Source: Rapana venosa (Eukaryota > Mollusca > Gastropoda > Neogastropoda > Muricidae). Taken from it: a DNA stretch of 64,000 bases. Both the position numbers and the translations under genes were made by a program. Positions 25,801 through 37,649 of the stretch are shown here, piece after piece (within the stretch, counting starts at the first letter, position 1; every line of letters begins with the position of its first letter). Under the pieces are notes generated by a model. The model did no database searches, was not told where the DNA came from, and saw only the letters and a list, made by a program, of their open reading frames with translations. The stretch is taken from positions 20,801,362 through 20,865,361 of the forward strand of contig CM054165.1 of NCBI GenBank assembly GCA_028751875.1, in the 5' to 3' direction.

Positions 25801-28800
25801 CATGCTTACATATGATTAAACAAGTCGAACATGTTACAAAAATTCACAAGTTACAAACAATACAACATGGATTCAACAGTACAACATAGTTACAACAGTA
25901 CAACATGGATAGAACAAATACAACATTGTTACAACAGTACAACATGGTTACAACAAATACAACATGGTTCCAGCAAGTACCACTCGGTTTCAGCATGGTA
26001 ACAACATGATAACAACATTATTACAACATGATTACAACAAGTCCAACATGGTTACAACAAATTCAACATAGTTACAACAATACAACATGGTTTCAACAGT
26101 ACAACAAAGTTACAACAGTACAACATGGTTACAACAAATAAAACATGGTTACAGCAAGTACAACATGGTTACAGCAAGGGTACAGCATGGTTGCAACATG
26201 CTTACAACATGGTTACAACAAGTACGACAAGGGTTACTAGTGGGGTAATATATTTATAGGGGGGGGGGGGGGGCAAGAACAATATGGTAACAACAAGTAA
26301 ACATGGTTACAAGTAAAACCTGGTTACAACATGATTCCAACATAACAAACATTGTTACATAAATGGTTACAACTGTTACACAGAATCTAAAGACAACATG
26401 GATACAATACAACATGGATACAACTACAACATGGTGTACAACAGGTCAACATGGTACAAGTACAACATGGTTCACAAAGTACAACATGGTTACAATACAC
26501 ATGGTTTTCAACAAGACAACATGGTTAGAACAAGTACAACAGGGTTTTCAACATCATGTTTACAACATTATTACAACATGATACAACAATACAACATGGT
26601 TTACAACAAGTACAACATGGATAGAACTACAACTGGTTTACAACAAATACAACATATTCCACCAGCAAGTACAATACACTTACAGCAAGGTAAGAGCATG
26701 GTTACACATGGTTTACAAAACCATGGTTACAACATGATTACAATACAACATGTTACATCATGGTGTAATATTATGGTTACAACATGATTACAATACAACA
26801 TGGATACAACAAGTACCAACATGGAATACAGCTACACTGGTTACATCAGGAACAACATGGTACATGTAACAAAATGGTGGACAATAAGAACAACATGGTT
26901 ACAAGTACAACATGGTTTCAACAAGAAAAACATGATTAGAACAAGTTCAACAGGGTTACAACATCATGTTTACAACATTGTTACAACATGATTACTTTAA
27001 GTACAACATGGTTACAACAACTACAACATGGTTACAACAAGTACAACATAGTTTCAACAAGTACAATATAATGACAACAAGTACAACATGGTTAAAACAT
27101 GTACAACATGGTTACATCATGTTTACAACATTATTCCAACAGTACAACATGGTTACAACTATAACACGGTTACAACAAGTACAACATAATTACAACAAGT
27201 ACAACATATTGACAACAATACAACATGGTTACAACAGTACAACATGGTTACAGCAGTACAACATGGTTACAATAAATACAACATGATTACAGCAAGTACA
27301 ACATGGTTACAGCATGGGTACAGCATGGTTATAACATGGTTACAACATGTACAACATGGTTACAATAAGTACAACAGGGTACAACAAGTAAAAACAGGTT
27401 ACAAGTACACACATGGTTACTACCTGTTTCAAACAGTACAACATGATTACATCGTGGATACAACAGGGTACAACATGATAACAATACCGCATGGATACAA
27501 GTACAACATGGATACAACTACAACATGGTTACAACAAGTACAACAAGGTTACAACCAGTACAACATGTTTACAACAAGTACAACATGGTTACAACAAGTA
27601 CAACATGGTTTTAACAAGAACATGGTTAAAACAAATACAACATGGTTACAACATGGTTCCAACAGTCCAACATGGTTACATCATAGTTACAACATGATTA
27701 CAACATGCTTGCAACAAGTACAACATGGTTACAACAAGCACAACATTGTTTCAACAAGTACAAAAGGTTACAACAAGAACCACTTGGTTACAACACTTAC
27801 AACATGGCTACAACAAGTTCAACATGGTTACAACATTGTTCCAACAGTACAACATGGTTACATCATGGTTACAACATTGTTACAACATGATTACAACATG
27901 TACAACAGTTTACAACAACTACAACATGGATACAACTACAACATGGTTACAACAGCTACAACATGGTTACAAGTACAAAATGGTTACAATGAGAACAACA
28001 TGGTTACAAGTACAACATGGTTTCAACAAGAAAAACATGATTAGAACAAGTACAACAGGGTTACAACATCATGTTTACCACATTGTTACAACATGATTAC
28101 ATTAAGTCCAACATGGTTACAACAACTACAACATGGATACAACTACAACATGGTTACAACAAGTACAACATAGTGACAACAAGTACAACATGTTAACATC
28201 ATGTTTACAACATGATTCCAACAGTACAACATGGTTACATCATGGTTACAACATGATTACAAGTACAACATGGTTACAACATGATTAGAAGACCAACATG
28301 GATACAACAAGTACAACATGGATATAACTACAACATGGTTACAACATGTTCAACAACGTTACAACAAGTACAACATGGTTACAACATGATTACAAGACCA
28401 ACATGGATACAACAAGTACAACATGGATATAACTACAACATGGTTACAACATGTTCAACAACGTTACAACAAGTACAACATGGTTACATGTACAACATGG
28501 TTTCAACAAGAACAACATGGTTAGAACAAGTACAACATGGTTACAACATGGTTACAACATGGTTCCAGCAGTCCAACATGGTTATATCATAGTTACAACA
28601 TGATTACAAAATGATTGCAACGAGTACGACATGGTTACAACAAGTACAACAGGGTTACAACAACTACAACTTGGCTACAACAAGTACAACATGGTAACAA
28701 CATTGTTCCAACAGTACAACATGGTTACATCATGGTTACAACATTGTTACAACATGATTACAACAAGTACAACATCGTTACAACAAGTACAACATGGATA

Positions 28801-29040
28801 CAACTACAACCTGGTTACAACAGGTACAACATAGTTACAACAAGTACAACATAGTGACAACAAGTACAACATTGTTACAACACGTACAACATGATTACAA
28901 CATGATTACAAAATAGTTACAACAAGTACAACATGATTACAACATGGTTTCAACAGTACAACCTGGTTAAATCATGATTACAACATGATTACTACATGAT
29001 TACAACATGATTACAACAAGTCGAACATGGTTACAACAAC
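19806..29040 (+). repeat. 20-bp tandem satellite, AC orientation, main right array
   Basis: The unit is AAGTACAACATGGTTACAAC. Order is good from about 21,360 on and noisy before that. Larger blocks recur: about 21,363-22,120 resembles 27,180-27,930, and about 23,100-23,950 resembles 28,100-29,035. A 105-bp unit is locally doubled at about 28,290-28,500. Read on the plus strand, the perfect unit has no stop codon in any frame and gives the 20-residue cycle KYNMVTTSTTWLQQVQHGYN, so frames up to 266 codons (27,244-28,044) arise automatically. A 17-G run near 26,257-26,273 breaks the array. The array ends abruptly at C-rich DNA near 29,040. Confidence 0.95.
28274..28490 (+). repeat. Local tandem duplication of ~105 bp within the satellite
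   Basis: The segment beginning GACCAACATGGATACAACAA at 28,291 recurs at 28,396 with the same run of variants (ATATAACTAC, CATGTTCAAC, AACGTTACAAC). A single copy of this variant run is at about 23,337. It is a higher-order unit of about five basic repeats. Confidence 0.8.
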
Positions 29041-29365
29041 GGGGTTGAGGAGGTATCCCCCCCCCCCCCCCCCTCCCCCCCCCCCCCCCAACCCCAATCC
29101 CCCCCCCCCCCCCCTACACCCCCACCCCCCCGCCCACCACCCCCCACACCCCCCGCAACCCCAACCCCCTCACCCCATCCCCCACCCCCCTCCCACACCA
29201 CACATCCCACCCACAACCCTCACCCCCCCACCCACACCCACCCCCCCCCACCCCCACCACCCCTCCCCCCACCTCCCAACTCACCCACCCACCTCCCCCA
29301 CCCAAGCACCGTAATCCCATCCCACCCCCACCCCCCCCCACCCCCCCCACCCACACAACATCGCC
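29041..29365. repeat. C-rich low-complexity block
   Basis: Long C runs alternate with CA and A. The change from satellite is abrupt, at AACGGGGTTGAGGAGG. The apparent proline- and histidine-rich or glycine-rich frames here are composition effects. Confidence 0.9.
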
Positions 29366-29550
29366 TCATGCACACACACACACACCACCACACACACACC
29401 CCACAACGACACACCACCACAACACACAATCACACACAACATACACACACATCATACACACACACACCCACACCTAAACACACACACACCACACACACAC
29501 ACACACCCAACCACACCACACTCACACACGACCAAGACGCAGACACTCTA
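29366..29550. repeat. CA-rich microsatellite
   Basis: Imperfect (CA)n with CCA and AAC interruptions leads into the first 2.9-kb unit. The second unit is also preceded by CA-rich DNA (about 32,380-32,480). Confidence 0.9.
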
Positions 29551-29784
29551 TCCCACATAACACCAAAAGAAAAAAAGAACCGCAATAACAATGCTCCTGA
29601 TCCCCACACTGACAACACTATGTCGCCGAAAAAGACCTGATTGGATGCAAAAGATGTAAATCCAAGATTTATTGCGGTTAACATAAACCAGAAAAAAAAA
29701 AAAGATGCCAGAATCCAACCAATCTTTTCTTGGGGCCCCCCCCCAAAAAAAAATCCCAGAAATGCCAGGAATTAGCAACCCTCT

Positions 29785-30495
29785 TTTCCCTTCTTCGTTT
29801 CCTTCTTCTTTCTCTTGCCTTCTTCTTCATCTTCCTTCCTTCTTCTTCCTCTGTCTTCCTTCCTTCTTCTTTTCTGCGCAATTCTTCTTCCATCGCAACT
29901 TCTTCTCTTTTCCTCTTCTTCTTCTTCTTCTTCATCTTCGCATTCTTCTTCTTCTTCTTTTCTTCTTCTTTTCGCCTTCTTCATCTTCGCATTCTTCTTC
30001 TCTTTCTTTGGCAATTCTTCTTCTTCTTTTCTCGCATTCTTCTTTGCAATTCCGTCTTCTTTCTTCCTTTCGCAATTTCTTCTTCTTCGCAATTTCTTCT
30101 GCGTCTTCTTCTTTTCTTCTTCGCATTCTTTCTTCTTCGCTTCTTTCTCTTCTTCTTCTTTGCAATTCTTCTTCTTTCACTTCTTCTCTTCATTTCTTCC
30201 TTCTTCTTCGCAAATTCTTCTTCATTTCTTTCTTCTTCTTCGCAATTCTTCTTCTTCTTCGCAATTCTTTCTTTTCGCAACTCTTTTCGCAATTCCTTCT
30301 TCGCAATTTCTTCTTCGCAATTCTTCTTTTGCATTCTTCTTCGTTGCAGTCTTTCTTCTTCTTTTAGCATTCTTCTTCTTTGCATTCTTCTTCGCAATTC
30401 TTCTTCGCAATTCTTCTTCGGCAATTTTCTTCTTCTTTCTTCTTCATCCATCTTCTTTCTTGCCTTCTTCTTCTTCTTCTTTCTTCTTCTTTCGT
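29785..30495 (+). repeat. Long interrupted TTC/GAA tract, copy A
   Basis: About 700 bases are almost pure pyrimidine, built of TTC triplets broken at intervals by GCAATT or GCATTC. Such GAA-TTC tracts can form triplex DNA (general knowledge). The paired location in copy B (about 32,690-33,255) shows it belongs to the 2.9-kb unit. Confidence 0.92.
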
Positions 30496-30800
30496 CGAAT
30501 ACGCAACGCTCATACACAACTATTGGTGACTGTTATATGAGCGAAAATGCTCACGCTGGGGGGGCTGCCGTTAATCGCCTAACGAGTCAGCCCAGCACAT
30601 CGGACTTCGTATAATAGAGAATTGTTCTTTAAGTCTTCTGAAAAAAAAGCAGGAGAATGGACCAAGAAGGCAGAAAAATTAGACAAGAAGGAGGGGGTGG
30701 ACAGGGAAAAAACAGGAACAAGGCAGAAACAAAAAAAAGGGATGAAAAGAGAAATTTCTAGCCTATATTTTTCAGAAGGTGGAATGCTAAATATAACTGA
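30485..30800 (+). repeat. Dispersed repeat X, copy 1
   Basis: Downstream of the TTC tract lie TATATGAGCGAAAATGC, CTGCCGTTAA, GAGTCAGCCCAGC, CGGACTTCGTATAATAGAGA, AGGAGAATGGACCAAGAAGG, and GAAATTTCTAGC. The same ordered words occur at about 33,255-33,540, 45,410-45,785, 45,895-46,240 (minus) and, partly, 53,870-54,075 (minus). I see no promoter box or coding frame. It behaves as a non-autonomous dispersed repeat whose start is a TTC tract. Confidence 0.75.
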
Positions 30801-31375
30801 CTATATTACTTTTTAAAACTGTTTTAAAATATAAATAGTTTTAAAAAGTACATATCGCTACTATTTTTAATCTCTCACTACAAACCACTAGTATCACCAT
30901 CGTTAATATGTGAATGTAAGAGGATGGGGTTTTTTTTTTTATTAACAAGGCTTTTTTTTTTTTTTTTTTTTTTTTCATTTATCTAATTCTATAGTTCTAT
31001 AATTCCTACATCTAAAGTCGAAAGATTTAAAAACACTCTCGCTCCTCTGTTAAATGTTCAAAAGCCCTATGATATTTTTTTTCGAAAGTCGGCATTTTAT
31101 ACAAGCTAAAAACATATGCTAATTTCGTGTCGATATAATAATTTCAAAAAGAATAGGTCAATCAATATCAATCACAACCGAAGTAGTTGGGAATTTCGTA
31201 TTCAATTAAAGAATTTGGTGTGTTTTTTAAAAATAAGCTTACCTCAAGGATCAGTCAATAGCTCCTATCCTTATTTCATATACTGATTGTCAAATTTAAC
31301 CGAAAGAATGTCCCCCCTAACATTGCAGTTTGGGTCATTCACTAAATGATGGACACCTAACCTATTAATAGAAGA
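30800..31375. other. AT-rich body of copy A, nothing recognised
   Basis: This is A/T-rich, with a 28-base T run near 30,950-30,976. It matches about 33,540-34,110 in copy B. It contains no frame with recognisable similarity and no RNA gene that I can see. Confidence 0.5.
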
Positions 31376-31379
31376 AGAA

Positions 31380-31535
31380 TGCAAACACACACACACACAC
31401 ACACAACCACGCAACGCACACACACCACAAACTCACACATGATGTGTTCGCACACACACATTCACACACACACACACATCACTCACATACATACAACACA
31501 CACACCACAAACACACAAAACAAAAACACACACAG
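31380..31535. repeat. CA microsatellite, copy A
   Basis: Imperfect (CA)n, corresponding to about 34,115-34,260 in copy B. Confidence 0.9.
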
Positions 31536-31764
31536 ACATCTGTTTGCTATGTTCTGGTATAATCACAACAAATTCCCTTGGATTTTTGAAAAAATTCTAT
31601 GTCTGCATCTACATTATCTTTATTATTATTTTTTTCATAGATGCTTGAAAGTAAAATTTTTAAAAAGCAGCTACGCTGCTTATTCCATGAACCACAATCG
31701 AAAATAAAAAGTGTGCCTTTGACATAACACCACTTACTCACTTACTTCACCCTCACTTTAAACA

Positions 31765-31855
31765 CCCACTATACACACACACACACACTGAACAACACAC
31801 ACACCACACACACACACAAACTGAACACACTGAAAACACCAAAACACACACAACC
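31765..31855. repeat. CA microsatellite, copy A, second tract
   Basis: Imperfect (CA)n with CACTGAACACACTGAAAACAC, repeated at about 34,475-34,565 in copy B. Confidence 0.88.
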
Positions 31856-32684
31856 AGATAAACAGCTCTTCTTTTTTCAGCTCTGCTTTTTTTTATCCAG
31901 ATAACCACTGAAGATAACGAGGAAGTAAAATGATGCTGCCATGAACAATAATTATGCATGTGTTGCTACACTTCCCGGGTGCAAGAGACAACTATAAACA
32001 AATATACAACACTGTCAAGTGCCCCCACACAAAACCATCACCTCACAGCAGAATGCAAGTTTGACATCACAACAAACTCAATATAAAAAAACAAAAAACA
32101 AAGAACAGATCCAGGACTCCGAAACGACCATGTTGCATGACAACGAATATTTTTATGCACGGTATACCAATGATCAGGTGATAGGTAATGGTTCAGGTTT
32201 AGAGAAGGTAATCCCTGAAAAAAAAAACCAGAAAACCATGGTTAATTTTTTTTCCTTTTTTTTTTATTTTTTTTTATTTCAAAACAAGGCAGGTACAATA
32301 ACACAGACAAGACACGTGCACACGCGCCCTCTTCGCGAAGCGTACACGGACAAACACAAGCGGGCTCACGCAACATACACAAAATACCATAAATACACAC
32401 ACAAAAACGCGCTGCGCACGGCACGCAGAAATTACACACACTTACGCACAGCACATACCTACAACACACGCATGCACTCACACATAAAACCAAAAGAAAA
32501 AAAGACATAAAAAAATTTTCCCTTGTCCCCACCCGTAAACCTATGTCGCCAAAAAGTAGGGTTTATGCAAAAGATGTAGAATCCAAAAAATTTATTGCGG
32601 AAACAACCAAAAAAAAAAAAAAAGTCCCAGAAAACCCAATCTTGTACTTGCCATCTCAGAAATCAGGAATTAGCAACCTCTTTT

Positions 32685-33260
32685 CTTCTTTTTTCTTCTT
32701 CTTTTCCTTCTTCTTCTTCTTCTTCTTTTCTTCTTCTTCGAAATTTTCTTCTTCTTCGCAATTTTCTTCTTCTCTTTCTTCTTCTTCTTTTTTCCTTCGC
32801 ATTCTTCTTCTTTTCTTTTCTTTTTTCCCTTTTCTTCGCATTTTTCTTTTTCTTTTTTGCATTCTTTTCTTTTCGCAATTCTTCTTTGCAATTCTTTTCT
32901 TCGAAATTTTCTTCCCCCAATTTTCTTCTTTTTCTTCTTTTTTTTCGCATTCTTCTTCTTCGCATTCTTTTTTCTTTTTGCAATTTTTCTTCTTTCTTTT
33001 CTTCTCTTGAATTTTCTTCTTCTTCTTTTTTTCGCTTTTCTTCTTCTTTTCGCAATTTTTTCTTCGAAATTCTTGCAATTTTTCGAAATTTCTTTTTCCC
33101 CCCAATTTTCTTTCATTCTTTTTTTGCTTTTTTCTTTGCTTTTCTTTTCTTTGTTCTTTTTTTCGCAATTCTTCTTCGCAATTTTTTTTCCCAATTTTTC
33201 TTCTTCTTTCTTTTTTTCTTCTTCTTCTTTTCTTTTTTCTTCTTCTTTTCTTCTTTCGAA
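32685..33260 (+). repeat. Long interrupted TTC/GAA tract, copy B
   Basis: About 570 bases of TTC and T-rich sequence with GCAATT spacers. It is more T-rich than copy A (runs of T and TTTTC), which may be true change or base-call error. Confidence 0.9.
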
Positions 33261-33540
33261 CGCTCGACAGAACTTTTGGGGATTTTTATATGAGCGAAAA
33301 GCGTCACGCGCTTAATCGCCAACAAAGTCAAGCCAGAAACATGGGGACTTCGGTATAATAGAGAATTGTTCTTTTAAGTCTTTCTGAAAAAAAGCCAGGG
33401 AGAATGGACCAAGAAGGCAGAAAATAGACAAGAAAGGGGGTGACAGGAAGAAAAGGAACAAAGGGAGAAACAAAAAAAGGGGGTAGAAAAAGGGGGAAAT
33501 TTCTAGCATATATTTTTCAGAAGGTGGGAATGCTAATTAT
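33255..33540 (+). repeat. Dispersed repeat X, copy 2
   Basis: The ordered words of repeat X are all present: TATATGAGCGAAAAGC, GTCACGC, TAATCGCC, GACTTCGGTATAATAGAGA, GAATGGACCAAGAAGGC, and AAATTTCTAGCATA. It is equivalent to 30,485-30,800. Confidence 0.72.
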
Positions 33541-35130
33541 ACTGACTATCTTACATTATAAAAACTGTTTTTAAATATTTTTTAAAAAAAGTACAATAGC
33601 TACTAGCTAATCTCAGTACAGACCAATTAACACATTCTATAATTAAGTGAATGTAAGAGGATGGTTTTGATTTTTGATATTAACCAGGCTATTGTTTTTT
33701 TTTTTTTTTTCATTTATCTATTCTATATTTAAAAACTCATCTAAAGTCGAAAAGAATTAAAAAACACACCTCGCTCCTCTGATAAATGTTCAAAAGGCCT
33801 ATGAAATTATATATCAAAAGTCAGGCGATTTATAAACAACTAAAAACATATTGCTTATTAATATTCGTGTCGAGTATATAATTTCAAAAAGAATATGTCA
33901 TCAATATCAAACAACCGAAGAGTTTTGGGAATTCGGTATTCCAATTAAAGAATTTTGGTGTGTTTTTAAAAAATATGCTTACCTCAAGGATCAGTCATAG
34001 CTCCTATCTTATTTCATATACATGATTGCAAATTTCTCGAAAGAAATGTCCCTGAAACTCAGTTTTTGGTCTTTTCTCTAATGATGACACCTAAGCCAAT
34101 AATAGGAAGAAGAATGCAAACACACAACACACATACAACACACACAAATACGCACGCACAAACAACACACAACATGCATGAGTTCTCACTAACATTCACA
34201 CACACACAACACATAACACACATACATAACACACAATCACACACAAACACACACACATCAGTTTTGCTTAAGTTCTGGTAAATCACAACAAATTCCCAAG
34301 GATTATTTAAAAAATTCTATGTCTGCATAAATATTATCTTTATTATTATTTTTACATAGAAGGCTTAGATGTAAAATATATAAAAAGCACTACTACGCTC
34401 ATAATCCATGTAACCATCTGAAAATAAAAGATGACTTTAGTTTGACATCAACCCTTACTCACTCACCATCACTTTAAACACACACATACACACACCCAAC
34501 ACACTGAAACACACACACACACAACACACACACACACTGAACACACTGAAAACACACACACACAAACCAGAAAAAACCATCTCTTCTTTTTTGTTATACC
34601 AGATAATCACTGAAGAATAACGAGGAAGTAAAAATGCATGCTGCCATGACATAATTATCATGTGTTTGCTCACACTACCTTTGCAAGAGACACTATAACA
34701 TAATATAAACATTCTAAGATCCCCACCCCACTACCAACCTAACCTTCACAAGCAGAATGCAAGTGTAAGACATCACACACACTCAATATAAAAAAACAAA
34801 AAAAAGGGACATCCAACACCGACGACATTTTGCCATGACAACGATATATTTTAGGGCACGATGACAAAGGGATCAGGTGAGATAGGTAATGGTTCAGGTT
34901 AGAGAAGGTATCCCTGAAAAAAAAAACCAGAAACCAATGTAATTTTTTCCTTTTTTTTTTTCAAAAACAGGCGGGTACATGCAGACACGTGCACACGCCC
35001 ACCGCGAAGCGAACACGGACACACAAGCGTCGCACCACATACACAAAATAAAACACAAAACGCGCGCGCACAGCAGAAATTACACACACTTACGCACCAC
35101 AATACCACCGCATGCACTCACACATATCAA

Positions 35131-35635
35131 CACAGACACACAAAATGCATATGCGCGAGCACACGCACACACACACACACCCTTCGTGCACGCAACTCAC
35201 CACAAAAACACACACACCTAAACACACACCCAAACCCCACCAAACCCCCACCCCCACACACACACCTAAATACACACAACCTCACCCCCCTCACCCCCCA
35301 CACACACAAACACCTAAACACACACCCCCTCACCCCCCCCCCCCCCCCATTCTCACACACACACAAAACTAACCACACACAAACCTCAAACCCCCCCCCC
35401 TACACACACACACCTAAACACACACAACGGGACCCCCCCCTCCCCCCCCTCCACACCCACCCACACACACAAAACGTAAACACACCCCAACCTCACCCCC
35501 CCCCCTCCTACCCCAAAACCCAAACACACACAACCTCCCCCTCCCCCCACACACACCTAAAACAAAAACACAACCTCAACCCTCCCCCCCCCCCCCCCAT
35601 CCCCACCCCCACCCCCACACACACAAGAAGTGCAA
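35131..35635. repeat. CA- and C-rich low-complexity block
   Basis: ACACACCTAAACACACAC recurs several times among C runs. The repeating ~40-60-base pattern (ACCTAAACACACACAACCTC...) suggests slippage of a CA/C minisatellite. No gene is visible. Confidence 0.88.
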
Positions 35636-36471
35636 GAACTACAGCTACCAACAGAGCATTCCTGCACAGTGCCAGAGCCATCATAAACCTGTCTCTGTGC
35701 CCCATTATCATCACACCATTACACACGTTATTTTCCCCCCCGCCCCACAAACTTTGTATTAAGGCCCCCAGCCCCACCTGGTTCAGCTCATACTCAGACG
35801 ATCCACACAGTTGCAGTAAACAGTTCAATCAACACCTCCAAACTGGAACTGGAGTCCCCCAGGACAGTTCTTGGCCCTAATCTTTCAACTCTTACACTGC
35901 TCCTCTTTCACACATAAAAATCGTCATCAGATCACCATCATTTCATGCACACTCTCAATTCTTTCATGATACCCAAAAATCGCCTTCTCCTATTAATAAT
36001 CCACTCGCCTTCAAATATCCAAATTTTGGGTGAACAAAAGTTACAGCTAAAGCAGATAAAACCAAGCCAAGCTTGTAGGGACCAAACACAAACTCTCTTC
36101 CATCACAATACCTTCAATAGAATTCGGCAATACGTCTGTCCCTCTATCTACTGCTGTGAAATATCTAGTGGTCATTATAGACAACACACTCCCCATGCAC
36201 AAATTCATCCCCCAAACCTGCCAGTCGTGCTACTATCAATTGCGGGGCATCAGTGCAGTTCGAAAAGTACCTGTCCACTGATGCAACATCCAAACTAGTC
36301 ACGTCTCTCATTCTCTCACGTCTGGACTATTGCAATTCTCTTCTGACTGGTCTGCCAGCATCATCTATCCACTCCCTTCAACGTATACAAAACTCTACAG
36401 CTCGCCTAGTCCTTAGAAAGAAAAAAATCTGAGCACATTACCCTCTCTTGCGATCTCTACACTGACTGCCT

Positions 36472-36711
36472 GTGCCACAGAGAGTAAACTATAAGATCAG
36501 TACCCTCTGTTACAAATGTCTCCACAAAACAGCACCTTCCTACCTCTGTGAATGTCTTCACCTGTACACTTCTTCTTGTTCCCTCCGCTCTGCTGCAGAT
36601 ACCTTGTGCTTAAGAATACCTAGATTCAACCAGTCTACCGTTGGCCATCGCTCTTTCTCTGTTTCTGGTGCATCGATCTGGAATGACCTCCCTCTCTCCC
36701 TTCGTCAATAG
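36472..36711 (+). pseudogene. C-terminal fragment of LINE ORF2-type protein
   Basis: This 79-codon frame holds the conserved post-RT module of CR1/L2-like elements: a YKISTLCYKCLHKTAPSYL segment, then LRSAADTLCLRIP, then SFSVSGASIWNDLPLSLR. The first methionine is internal to the protein and not a true start. The ORF upstream is broken by frameshifts, so this is a pseudogene fragment. Confidence 0.85.
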
Positions 36712-36844
36712 CCTTCTTATGACGCTTTTAAATCCGGCCTCAAGACACATTTATTTCAAAGCTAAAATTCTCCCCTCATATATCATTTTTGTCCCTGCCC
36801 TCAACAGCCAAAACCCCATCACCCTGCCGAGTGTACAACCTTTA

Positions 36845-36853
36845 TGTGTGTGC

Positions 36854-36927
<74 letters not shown>

Positions 36928-36940
36928 CGTTTGTGCGCGC
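36845..36940. repeat. TG microsatellite
   Basis: (TG)n of about 80 bases with one TTG break, within the LINE 3' UTR. Confidence 0.95.
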
Positions 36941-37075
36941 GAACGTGTGTGTATACATTTGAATTTGTAAGGCTGCATATGAATGAACAGGATGAATGAA
37001 AGCGCTTTGATTTGTTTTTGCAAGCTATATAGCGCTATATTTACTCCATTTATTATTGTTATCATTATTATTGAT

Positions 37076-37205
37076 AACATCATCATCACAATCGTCATCA
37101 TCATCACCACCACCATCATCACCACCATCACCATCATCATCACCATCATCATCATCATCACCATCACCATCATTATCACCATCATCATCACCATCATCAT
37201 CAGAA
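37076..37205. repeat. ATC/CAT trinucleotide microsatellite
   Basis: About 130 bases of CATCAC and CATCAT triplets directly follow the LINE's ATT-rich tail, so the tail may have seeded the expansion. Confidence 0.93.
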
Positions 37206-37357
37206 GATTCACAGCACTCAACTTTGTCACATCACAGACATAGGGGGAAAAAAAGCCAGAATCGAATGGTCCGTCACCATGGCAATGACTTGTGACGTCA
37301 CTGATTACTCAGATTTGAGAGACAACCGAAGATGGAAGTAGGGGATAGAGACTGAAG

Positions 37358-37402
37358 GGTGGGGGGAAGGGGGGGGAGGGGGGGGGGGGGGGGGGGGAGG
37401 AC
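37358..37402. repeat. Poly-G tract
   Basis: A run of G broken by a few A bases in a purine-only stretch. It is prone to G-quadruplex formation and to sequencing error. Confidence 0.9.
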
Positions 37403-37444
37403 GTGGAGGGAGTGGGGAAAGAGGGAGGTTGGAGCGAGATTGTA

Positions 37445-37618
37445 ATAGGTAGGTAGGTAGGTTTAAGTATGTATTGAGAACATGATACATACGCACGCGT
37501 GCGCGTGCGCGCACATAGACACACGCGAAAACACATGCGTGCGTGCATACATACGTACGTACGTACATACATACAGACAGACAGACATGCATACATACAT
37601 ACATACATACACACATGC

Positions 37619-37649
<31 letters not shown>

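Larger units (their letters stand above)
29551..32482 (+). repeat. Tandem 2.9-kb unit, copy A
   Basis: The order of parts is: ACCAAAAGAAAAAAAGA; ATGTCGCC; GCAAAAGATGTA; TTTATTGCGG; AATTAGCAACC; a long interrupted TTC tract; TTATATGAGCGAAAATGC; GAATTGTTCTTTAAGTCTT; GGACCAAGAAGGCAGAAAA; an AT-rich body; CA microsatellites; and a final ATGCACTCACACAT. The same order recurs in 32,483-35,130. No protein-coding gene is visible, and frames in the TTC tract are artefacts of the triplet repeat. Confidence 0.85.
32483..35130 (+). repeat. Tandem 2.9-kb unit, copy B
   Basis: This repeats copy A part by part at an offset of about 2,930 bases at its start, shrinking to about 2,700 by 34,915, so it carries net deletions. 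A third copy does not follow. After ATGCACTCACACATA at about 35,110 the sequence turns into CA/C-rich DNA. Confidence 0.85.
35640..37075 (+). mobile_element. CR1/L2-like non-LTR retrotransposon, 3' part
   Basis: The C-terminal third of a reverse transcriptase ORF is visible in broken frames. Between 35,780 and 35,880 lie VAVNSSINTSKLELE and, in another frame, VLGPN, the usual segment before and at the G-V-P-Q-G box. A longer clean frame at 36,472-36,711 carries APSYLCECLHLYTSS, LRSAADT and GASIWNDLPLSLRQ, which is the typical C-terminal module of CR1/L2-like proteins. The 3' UTR holds a TG microsatellite (36,845-36,935), then AGCGCTTTGATTTG, TATATAGCGCTATA and an ATT-rich tail. The stop near 36,710 comes where the family normally continues with a short KTHLF-type tail, seen after a frameshift at about 36,735-36,762. 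It is 5'-truncated and non-functional. Confidence 0.85.

Noticed and set aside
27244..28044. 266-codon open frame in the satellite
   Set aside because: The unit is stop-free in every frame on this strand, so long frames are expected without selection; no start context, domain or splice site.
29730..30614. 294-codon S/F/L-rich frame
   Set aside because: It is the TTC triplet tract read as Phe, Ser and Leu; the other strand gives an E/K/R-rich frame of the same size.
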